Below are positions 1 to 5,430 of a stretch of 8,813 nt of DNA, in pieces. Origin of the DNA: an uncultured Rickettsiaceae bacterium (lineage in GTDB: Bacteria > Pseudomonadota > Alphaproteobacteria > Rickettsiales > Rickettsiaceae); assembly GCA_905479885.1 (NCBI GenBank), contig CAJQOE010000015.1, positions 1 through 8,813 on the forward strand. The letters run 5' to 3'. Positions within the stretch are counted from its first letter, which is position 1; every line of letters begins with the position of its first letter. The notes beneath the pieces were generated by a model. That model was given only the letters and a program-made list of their open reading frames with translations, ran no database searches and was not told the DNA's origin. Made by a program: the position numbers and the translations under genes.

Positions 1-131
1 TTCCTATTCTTGCTATTAATTTGGTTCTTAAATAAATGATAAAACATGATAAATCGATAATATGAGGCAGAGCCCATAAATCGAGAGAACCCGAATAGGA
101 AGCAGTTCTTAAACATGTTTAAAGCTGAACT
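1..131 (-). repeat. Nested inverted repeats; candidate structured RNA or palindromic element
   Basis: TTCCTATTC (1-9) is the exact inverse of GAATAGGAA (93-101). Nested inside, GGTTCT (23-28) is the inverse of AGAACC (86-91). On the minus strand a small hairpin at about 78-61 pairs UAUG-GGC with GCC-CAUA, with a UCU loop and one bulged U. Next to the outer arm lies the perfect 14-bp palindrome TTAAACATGTTTAA (109-122), flanked by AGTTC (104-108) and GAACT (127-131). The direct repeat ATAAATCGA occurs at 49-57 and 76-84. The nested order would allow one folded RNA. The strand is a guess from the promoter candidate at 167-195. I recognise no known RNA family, and the element may continue left of the window. 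Confidence 0.3.
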
Positions 132-166
132 CATTTATAAACTTCTAGCAAATTACAATCTGACCA

Positions 167-195
167 AGTTTAACGCATATCTAACTCAGAGTCAA
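167..195 (-). promoter_or_regulatory. Candidate minus-strand promoter downstream of the terminator
   Basis: The minus strand reads TTGACT (195-190), a 17-bp spacer, then TAAACT (172-167). These match the -35 and -10 consensus at 5/6 and 4/6. Transcription would start near 160 and run leftwards through the structured region 131-1 and out of the window. The -35 overlaps a 7-bp inverted repeat, TCTAACT (180-186) and AGTTAGA (195-201), which could be an operator. Position just after a terminator fits the start of a new unit, but no product is confirmed. Confidence 0.3.
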
Positions 196-203
196 GTTAG
201 AGC

Positions 204-258
204 AAAAAAACCTGATTGTTTCAAACATCACTAATTGTAAAGCTAAAACTATCAGGTT
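204..258 (-). terminator. Terminator-like hairpin downstream of the operon
   Basis: Read on the minus strand, AACCTGAT (258-251) pairs with ATCAGGTT (216-209). After an A-A mismatch the stem continues as GTTTT with GAAAC. The 3' arm runs straight into a run of T (positions 210-204 are all A on the plus strand). Stem plus U-tract fits a Rho-independent terminator for minus-strand transcription, either of the long operon or of the decayed receiver ORF. The loop is long (about 22 nt) and the stem only moderately GC-rich, so efficiency is uncertain. The plus-strand reading lacks a comparable T-run. Confidence 0.5.
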
Positions 259-265
259 AATTTAT

Positions 266-432
266 TTAACTATCGGTGTGAGCACCAGCAACTTCGCCAA
301 GCAATAGTTCCAATGACTCAGGATCTTCTTCTATAACTAGCACAGAAAATCCAGTCAACGCATTAATAGGGAAGGTTGACTATATGCTTTACTACCTATT
401 GTCATCACATCTCTATTCACGAGATAATTCAT
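266..432 (-). pseudogene. Probable remnant of a response-regulator receiver domain
   Basis: Minus-strand codons from 379 to a TAA at 266-268 encode STFPINALTGFSVLVIEEDP, then ESLELLLGEVAGAHTDS. This resembles the start of a receiver domain: a hydrophobic strand, an acidic pair, P-x-S-x-E-L-L, then an AGA turn. The leading TFPI resembles the end of a histidine kinase ATPase domain before a fused receiver. Only about a quarter of a receiver remains, and there is no phospho-acceptor aspartate or lysine. A second frame overlaps it: an ATG at 432, with GGAG 6 bp upstream, opens a 25-codon ORF (MNYLVNRDVM...) ending at TGA 355-357. The two frames would join with one frameshift. I read this as a decayed, frameshifted and truncated two-component gene. 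Chance resemblance remains possible with so few residues. Confidence 0.35.
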
Positions 433-512
433 AAAATACTCCGCACCTCTTTATATAATATATTTCCTTTCTTATTTACTAAAAACAAATCTCACTTAAC
501 TAACTTATAATA

Positions 513-848
513 TCAATGACCTTGCTTCATTTTATCTTTAACAACTTTACGATAATGCTCTTTAATAGATGTAAGGGAATATTCGCCTTCATACTCGGAA
601 CCTAAATTAGCAATTTTCTCCAAGTAAAAATTCATCTGATCCATTTCTTCATCTAAATTTACAGAAATATCCTCTAGAGCAGACTCCTTTAATTCCGCAA
701 CTGGATCTAAATGCGACATAATTTCTTGCTTAGTATTAGTGATGAAAGCCCGCATTTCCCTAAATTTTCTTATAATTTTAGGGAAATCCTCGGGCTTGGC
801 TACTAAAAACCCAACAATCACTACTACTAAAAGCTCAAATAATGACAT
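513..848 (-). CDS. Small membrane-anchored protein, TatA/TatB-like N-terminus
   Basis: The product is 111 residues. An N-terminal hydrophobic stretch, FELLVVVIVGFLVA (residues 4-17), is followed at once by KPEDFPKIIRKFREMRAFI. That is the short transmembrane helix, hinge and amphipathic helix layout of TatA/TatB, components of the twin-arginine translocase. The family's FGP hinge is replaced by VAKP, and the preceding glutamate (Glu5) is present. The rest is acidic and helical, ending in the basic KVVKDKMKQGH. TatB is favoured over TatA by the longer charged tail, but the divergence leaves room for an uncharacterised rickettsial membrane protein family. The ATG lies 9 bp after the ettA stop with a poor Shine-Dalgarno, so it is probably coupled. 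It is the last intact gene of the operon. No tatA or tatC is visible in the window. Confidence 0.85.
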   Translation of the reverse strand: MSLFELLVVVIVGFLVAKPEDFPKIIRKFREMRAFITNTKQEIMSHLDPVAELKESALEDISVNLDEEMDQMNFYLEKIANLGSEYEGEYSLTSIKEHYRKVVKDKMKQGH

Positions 849-857
849 ACTTAAAGA

Positions 858-2525
858 TTAAGCCAGTTTTTTATGTTTATATTTAGGATTTTTTGTGTCC
901 TCGCCAACAATATTAATCATATAATTATGATAATCTTCATAGTTACCTTCAAACCAAGTGGCACTTCCATCTTTATCATAGGATATAATGTGAGTAGCAA
1001 TCCTGTCTAGAAACCAACGATCGTGACTAATCACAAACACACAGCCCGCAAACTCTAAAATCGCATCTTCTAAAGCCCTAAGCGTATCAACATCTAAATC
1101 ATTTGAAGGTTCATCAAGAAGAATAACGTTAGCACCTTCCTTCAACAACTTTGCTAAATGCACTCTATTACGCTCCCCTCCTGATAATTGTCCAACCTTT
1201 TTTTGTTGCTGTGCTCCTTTAAAATTAAACGCAGAACAATATGCCCTACTTTTTACAGATAGATCGCCAAGTTCTAAAACCTCCAGACCTTCAGAAATCT
1301 CTTCCCACACGTTCTTATTATCATCTAAATGATCTCTTGACTGGTCAACGTAACCAAGCTTTACAGTATCACCAATATTAATGCTACCAGCATCTGGCTC
1401 TATTTTTCCTGTTATCATATTAAATAACGTTGATTTACCAGCACCATTTGGCCCAACGATTCCTACAATTGCACCAGGAGGAACTCTGAAACTAAAATCT
1501 TGGAGCAAATCACGACCAGCAAACTGTTTTGATAAATTACTCACCTCGATAACTAGATCACCTAACCTTGGACCGTTTGGCACAATAATTTGAGCAACAC
1601 CATTGCTATCATCGCGCTTCTTATTTAACAATTCTTGATAAGCATTAATCCTAGCCTTACTCTTTGCTTGACGCGCTTTTGGTGATTGTTGAACCCACTC
1701 TAACTCACGCTTTAACTGCTTCGAGCGATCATCATCCTCTTTATCTTCACCAGCTAATTTTTCTTGCTTTTGTTTTAACCATGCAGAATAATTTGAATGC
1801 CAAGGCACACAAGCGCCGCGATCAATTTCTAATATCCATTCAGCAACATTATCTAAAAAATAACGATCGTGCGTAATGGCTACCACAGTACCTTTATAAT
1901 TCTTTAAATAATTCTCAAGCCATGAAACGGACTCTGCATCCAAGTGGTTTGTTGGTTCATCTAGTAAAATCATACCAGGGTTTTCGAGCAATAATTTGCA
2001 TAAAGCTACTCGTCTTTTTTCACCACCAGAAATTTTAGTTACATCAGCATCCTTTGGTGGACAACGTAATGCACTCATCGCCATGTCTATTTCTCTTTCA
2101 ATACTCCAACCATCACAAGCATCGATTTTTTCTTGTAAATCACCCTGCCGAATAAGTAAATCATTCATCTCATCATCAGTCATTTCCTCAGCAAACTTAG
2201 CACTTACTTCGTTAAACTCATCAATTAACGCCTTCTTTTCTGCCAGGCCATCCATAATGTTTTCAAATACATTTTTACTTGGATCTAGGTGCGGCTCTTG
2301 AGGCAAATAACCAACTTTAACCCCATCCGCAATAAATGCCTCACCCTCATATTCTTTATCAAGACCAGCCATAATCTTCAATAATGTTGACTTACCTGCA
2401 CCATTATGGCCAATAATACCAATCTTTGCACCAGGCAAAAATGATAGCCAAGTTTCTTTTAAAATTTGCTTACCGTTGATAGCCTTACTTAGGCCCTTCA
2501 TTACATACGTGTACTGATATGACAT
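858..2525 (-). CDS. ettA: Energy-dependent translational throttle protein EttA (ABC-F ATPase)
   Basis: EttA is a soluble ABC-F protein with two ATPase domains and no membrane part. In E. coli it binds the ribosomal E site and adjusts the first peptide bonds to the ATP/ADP ratio. The 555-residue protein has the family length. Domain 1 has Walker A GHNGAGKST (39-47), signature ISGGEKRR (165-172), Walker B ILLDEPTNHLD (186-196, Glu190) and switch His219. An insert at about 95-140 corresponds to the EttA arm. A basic helical linker (about 245-315) corresponds to the P-site tRNA interaction motif. Domain 2 has GPNGAGKST (358-366), LSGGERNR (447-454), ILLDEPSNDLD (468-478, Glu472) and His501. In domain 2 the usual Thr of DEPT is Ser. 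An AAGGA lies 6 bp before the ATG, and the gene begins 24 bp after the transaldolase stop. The arm length favours EttA over Uup or YbiT. Confidence 0.93.
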   Translation of the reverse strand: MSYQYTYVMKGLSKAINGKQILKETWLSFLPGAKIGIIGHNGAGKSTLLKIMAGLDKEYEGEAFIADGVKVGYLPQEPHLDPSKNVFENIMDGLAEKKALIDEFNEVSAKFAEEMTDDEMNDLLIRQGDLQEKIDACDGWSIEREIDMAMSALRCPPKDADVTKISGGEKRRVALCKLLLENPGMILLDEPTNHLDAESVSWLENYLKNYKGTVVAITHDRYFLDNVAEWILEIDRGACVPWHSNYSAWLKQKQEKLAGEDKEDDDRSKQLKRELEWVQQSPKARQAKSKARINAYQELLNKKRDDSNGVAQIIVPNGPRLGDLVIEVSNLSKQFAGRDLLQDFSFRVPPGAIVGIVGPNGAGKSTLFNMITGKIEPDAGSINIGDTVKLGYVDQSRDHLDDNKNVWEEISEGLEVLELGDLSVKSRAYCSAFNFKGAQQQKKVGQLSGGERNRVHLAKLLKEGANVILLDEPSNDLDVDTLRALEDAILEFAGCVFVISHDRWFLDRIATHIISYDKDGSATWFEGNYEDYHNYMINIVGEDTKNPKYKHKKLA

Positions 2526-2549
2526 TCTTTTTCCTTAATAATATTAAAA

Positions 2550-3194
2550 TTAAATTTTCATCCCTGATTTTGCCCAATCCTGATTAAATTTCTCTAGCCC
2601 CTTATCTGTCAAAGGATGAGAAACTAATTCCGACATAAGCTTTGCAGGAATAGTTGCAACATCGGCTCCATATAACGCAGCCTCTGTAACATGTTGAATT
2701 GTTCTAATTGAAGCTGCTAATATTTTTGTTTTAAATTCATAATTATCATAAATTGTACAAATTTCAGAAATTAGCTGCATACCGTCTTCACCAATATCAT
2801 CTAGCCTTCCAACAAATGGAGAAATATAGGTAGCGCCAACCTTAGCTGCCAGCAGAGCCTGACTAGCAGAAAAACATAAAGTCATATTTACTTTATGACC
2901 TCTATCTGTGAAATATTTACAAGCCCTTAAACCATCCCAAGTTACTGGAAGTTTTATAACTATATTTTCTGCAAGCGCAACAATTTTATCTCCTTCTGCA
3001 GCCATAGTTTTAAAATCGTTAGATGCCACTTCAATACTCACATCCCCCTTAACTAAAGCACAAATTTTTTCTACCGTATCATAAAAACTTGCCTTAGACG
3101 ACGCCATCAATGATGGGTTAGTAGTAATACCATCGATAAAAGCACTATATTTTTCAATTTCTGCACTATCAATACTATCTAAAAATAATTCCAT
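2550..3194 (-). CDS. tal: Small transaldolase (TalC/fructose-6-phosphate aldolase family)
   Basis: This is a class I aldolase of the short (about 215-residue) TalC/FSA family, cytoplasmic, with 214 residues. TTNPSLM is at 24-30. Asp6 and the Schiff-base lysine Lys81 in IVIKLPVT line up with Asp6 and Lys85 of E. coli FsaA at a constant offset. At the two positions that separate activities, FsaA has Gln59 and Tyr131; here they are Glu55 (SIEV) and Phe127 (SPFVGR), as in true transaldolases. I therefore infer transaldolase activity: moving a dihydroxyacetone unit between fructose 6-phosphate and erythrose 4-phosphate or sedoheptulose 7-phosphate. ASIRTIQHV (161-169) and the C-terminal FNQDW also fit the family. 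It lies 3 bp after parB with no clear Shine-Dalgarno, so it is probably coupled. Such a gene could supply ribose 5-phosphate where oxidative pentose steps are missing. Confidence 0.9.
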   Translation of the reverse strand: MELFLDSIDSAEIEKYSAFIDGITTNPSLMASSKASFYDTVEKICALVKGDVSIEVASNDFKTMAAEGDKIVALAENIVIKLPVTWDGLRACKYFTDRGHKVNMTLCFSASQALLAAKVGATYISPFVGRLDDIGEDGMQLISEICTIYDNYEFKTKILAASIRTIQHVTEAALYGADVATIPAKLMSELVSHPLTDKGLEKFNQDWAKSGMKI

Positions 3195-3197
3195 AAA

Positions 3198-4046
3198 TTA
3201 ATTAAACCTTGTTAAAATTGAATCCAACTCTTCCAAATTGCTGTAATGAAATGATATCTTACCGCCATTCCAAGAATTTTCAACAACAACTTTAACACCA
3301 AATTTTTCACTTAATGACTGACCTAGCATTATTATATCTTCATCTATAGGCTGTTCTTCTTTGACTGACTCTTTATTATTACGTGTTGTTTTACGCTTGC
3401 TGCCAGCTAGTTCTTCTGCTTGTCGTACATTTAAATCATTGGCAATAATCTTTGCAGCTAATGTTTCAGCATTTTCTAAACCAATCAAACACCTAGCATG
3501 ACCCATACTAAGCTGACCATTATTAATCATCATTTTTATAGAATCAGGCAAATTGTTTAAACGCAATAAATTAGCAACATGACTCCTGCTTTTACCAACA
3601 GCAACAGCAAGCTCGCTATGACTATATCCATAATTTTGCACTAATTGCTGAAAACCTTCTGCCTCTTCAATAGCAGTTAATTCTTGCCGCTGTATATTTT
3701 CAATCAAAGCAATTTCAAGGATATCCTTCTGACTTAATTCCTTAACTACAACTGGAACGGATTGTAAACCAGCAAGCTTACAAGCCCTAAATCTACGCTC
3801 ACCAGCAATAATCTGATATTTTCCACCTGCAATCTTGTTAACAATAATAGGTTGTACCACACCATGGCTTACTATAGAGCCTGCTAACTCTTTAATTTTT
3901 TCCTCATCAAAATGTTTTCTTGGTTGGTTTGTGTTAGCCTCTATCAAAGCTATATCAATATTATTACTAGCTTGCGTAAATTCTATTGGCACTATCTCTT
4001 CCTTCAACAAAGAAGATAAACCTCTACCCAGGGCTTTATTTCTCAT
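3198..4046 (-). CDS. parB: Chromosome partitioning protein ParB (Spo0J-like CTPase)
   Basis: ParB binds parS, loads onto DNA as a CTP-dependent sliding clamp, and forms the partition complex acted on by ParA. The 282-residue protein starts MRNKALGRGLSSLL, the short N-terminal segment that contacts ParA. The ParB/Srx CTP-binding domain follows, with QPRKHF (41-46), GERRFRACKLAG (82-93) and ENIQRQEL (116-123). A helix-turn-helix DNA-binding domain spans about 141-166 (YSHSELAVAVGKSRSHVANLLRL). A charged linker (about 216-236) leads to the C-terminal dimerisation segment. The ATG at 4046 is preceded by a good Shine-Dalgarno, AGGAAGAG. The transaldolase gene begins 3 bp after its stop. Two parS-like sites lie upstream in the operon, so binding there may also influence operon expression; that is inference. 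Confidence 0.96.
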   Translation of the reverse strand: MRNKALGRGLSSLLKEEIVPIEFTQASNNIDIALIEANTNQPRKHFDEEKIKELAGSIVSHGVVQPIIVNKIAGGKYQIIAGERRFRACKLAGLQSVPVVVKELSQKDILEIALIENIQRQELTAIEEAEGFQQLVQNYGYSHSELAVAVGKSRSHVANLLRLNNLPDSIKMMINNGQLSMGHARCLIGLENAETLAAKIIANDLNVRQAEELAGSKRKTTRNNKESVKEEQPIDEDIIMLGQSLSEKFGVKVVVENSWNGGKISFHYSNLEELDSILTRFN

Positions 4047-4054
4047 ATCTCTTC

Positions 4055-4837
4055 CTATTTTATTAATTGATGCTCTTCTTTAGCGATTATTTCTTTAGCT
4101 AAGCTTATATATGCCAGCGAACCAGAACATTTATGATCATATATTATTACAGATTTTCCATGCGATGGCGCTTCAGACACTCTAACATTCCTAGGAATAG
4201 TGACATTATACACCATATCTCCCAAACAGGAGCGTACATCTTTCTCTACCTGCTCCGTCAAACGGTTTCTTTTATCGTACATAGTAAACAAAATACCTCC
4301 AACCTTAATCTGGGGATTTAGTTTTTTTTCTACTATCTCAATGGTTTTCAACAAATGGCTTAGACCTTCTAACGAATAAAAATCGCAAAGCATCGGGATT
4401 ATTACTTCGTTACTAGCCACGAGAGCATTAAGGGTCAATAAATTTAATGAAGGCGGGCAGTCTATTATAACATAATCATAAGCCTCAGAGACCTGAGATA
4501 AAAGATTTTTAAGAATCAGTTCATGATCCTCTTTGTCCAATAACTCTACTTCAATAGCTGCTAAATTAGTATTTGAAGTAATAATAGATAAATCAGGGAT
4601 TTCAGTAGAATAAATTGCTTTATCTATAGAAGACAATCCACAAAATAAATGATATGCAGTAACCTTGCGCTGCTCCTGTCTAATTCCTAACCCACTACTA
4701 GTATTGCCTTGGGAATCAAGGTCAATCAAAAGCACCTTCTTATCCATCACCGCAAATATTGTAGCCAAATTTACAGCAGTTGTTGTTTTACCAACTCCGC
4801 CTTTTTGGTTCACGATAGATATGATTTTTGCGCTCAT
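4055..4837 (-). CDS. parA: Chromosome partitioning ATPase ParA (Soj)
   Basis: ParA is a deviant-Walker ATPase. It binds DNA non-specifically as an ATP dimer and, with ParB-parS complexes, moves newly replicated origins apart; ParB stimulates its ATPase. The 260-residue protein begins directly with the deviant Walker A KGGVGKTTT (12-20), including the signature Lys12. DLDSQGN (39-45) is the A' region, and YVIIDCPPS (122-130) is Walker B. PRNVRVSEAPSHGK (215-228) is the well-conserved Soj/ParA C-terminal motif. There is no N-terminal helix-turn-helix extension, so this is the chromosomal (type Ib-sized) form and not a type Ia plasmid ParA. The start ATG overlaps the rsmG stop by ATGA. parB follows after 8 bp, the usual gene order. 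Confidence 0.96.
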   Translation of the reverse strand: MSAKIISIVNQKGGVGKTTTAVNLATIFAVMDKKVLLIDLDSQGNTSSGLGIRQEQRKVTAYHLFCGLSSIDKAIYSTEIPDLSIITSNTNLAAIEVELLDKEDHELILKNLLSQVSEAYDYVIIDCPPSLNLLTLNALVASNEVIIPMLCDFYSLEGLSHLLKTIEIVEKKLNPQIKVGGILFTMYDKRNRLTEQVEKDVRSCLGDMVYNVTIPRNVRVSEAPSHGKSVIIYDHKCSGSLAYISLAKEIIAKEEHQLIK

Positions 4838-5430
4838 GGAATATGCTTTACGTCCGTAATTTCTAAAATTTTACCGTAATCAGACGTGATGCTATCATGA
4901 ACTTTGCTATTAAACAACCAATGTTTCTTAGCTTGAGAAATTTCTTCCTGATATTTCTCACCTTTATGTAATAAATACTTATGCGCCACCTCTACGCCTT
5001 GAGTAAGAGCAAGTATTTTATCAAGGTCTGCAAAAGCACGTGAGGTAACGATATCACATCTTAAACCTACAATTTTCTCAAGCCGCTCGTTTACAATCTT
5101 AACCTCTCCCTGTGACAACTGCGCTGCCTGACGCAAAAAAGCTACTTTCCTTGAATTACTCTCGACTAAAGTTACCTTCTTAATGCCTGCTATAGATAAA
5201 ATAATACCAGGCAAACCTCCGCCCGAACCAAGATCGACTATTGCAATATCTTTGTCCTCAATAAATTTAAGTAGCTGCAATGAGTCTATTATATGCCTTT
5301 GTGCTACTTCATGCACAGTACTAGAAGAAATAAGGTTTATCGTTTTATTCCATTTTAACAAGAGCTTGATATACGCCATCAACCTTTCAGAAACTTCACG
5401 TGAAACGAAACTTTCTATATCAACAATCAT
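4834..5430 (-). CDS. rsmG: 16S rRNA (guanine-N7) methyltransferase RsmG (GidB)
   Basis: RsmG uses S-adenosylmethionine to methylate N7 of G527 (E. coli numbering) in the 530 loop of 16S rRNA. The 198-residue protein is of typical length. The N-terminal KWNKTINLIS (27-36) and RHIIDSL (45-51) are GidB family signatures. The SAM-binding glycine loop is VDLGSGGGLPG (65-75), followed by an acidic strand end (LVES, 88-91) and TSRAFADL (129-136). The start is ATG 5430, which overlaps the mnmG stop as ATGA. There is no clear Shine-Dalgarno, so translation probably depends on coupling to mnmG. Its own stop overlaps the parA start in the same way. A parS-like sequence lies within codons 8-13. In other bacteria loss of this modification gives low-level streptomycin resistance; nothing here suggests loss. 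Confidence 0.96.
   Translation of the reverse strand: MIVDIESFVSREVSERLMAYIKLLLKWNKTINLISSSTVHEVAQRHIIDSLQLLKFIEDKDIAIVDLGSGGGLPGIILSIAGIKKVTLVESNSRKVAFLRQAAQLSQGEVKIVNERLEKIVGLRCDIVTSRAFADLDKILALTQGVEVAHKYLLHKGEKYQEEISQAKKHWLFNSKVHDSITSDYGKILEITDVKHIP
5392..5407. promoter_or_regulatory. parS-like site inside rsmG
   Basis: The plus strand reads AACTTCACGTGAAACG. It matches parS TGTTTCACGTGAAACA at 12 of 16 positions and contains the uninterrupted 12-base TTCACGTGAAAC. The central ten bases TTCACGTGAA are a perfect palindrome. It lies in the first codons of rsmG, about 1.9 kb from the similar site at the mnmG start and about 0.6 kb before parA. The match is somewhat weaker than the mnmG site, but two near-parS sequences in one parAB operon support each other. 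Confidence 0.5.

Larger units (their letters stand above)
1..512. other. Intergenic region without an intact recognised gene
   Basis: This is the only long stretch without a convincing gene. From right to left it holds an AT-rich spacer (433-512), the receiver-domain remnant (266-432), the terminator-like hairpin (204-258), a promoter candidate (167-195) and nested inverted repeats (1-131). The longest plus-strand reading is a 39-codon ORF from ATG 115 to TAA 232-234 (MFKAELIYKLLANYNLTKFN...). It resembles nothing I know and overlaps the hairpin region. Confidence 0.7.

Noticed and set aside
1..131. tRNA, tmRNA or 6S RNA at the left edge
   Set aside because: No cloverleaf, no GGTTCGAATCC-like T arm, no CCA-flanked acceptor stem and no recognisable tmRNA or 6S core could be found on either strand.
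1381..2301. Plus-strand ORFs of 70 to 101 codons opposite ettA
   Set aside because: They lie wholly antisense to a strongly supported ABC-F gene, have no domain or start signal, and read as complements of its conserved motifs.
2550..3194. Naming the small aldolase fructose-6-phosphate aldolase (fsa)
   Set aside because: The two residues that define FSA (Gln59 and Tyr131 in E. coli FsaA) are Glu and Phe here, which fits transaldolase.
4055..4837. Plasmid origin of the parAB pair
   Set aside because: ParA lacks the N-terminal regulatory domain of type Ia plasmid proteins, and the pair sits behind mnmG-rsmG in the usual chromosomal arrangement.
5037..5042. Third CACGTG, inside rsmG
   Set aside because: Only the six-base core matches; the flanks (AAAAG and AGGTA) agree with parS at about two of ten positions, so it is probably a chance coding hexamer.
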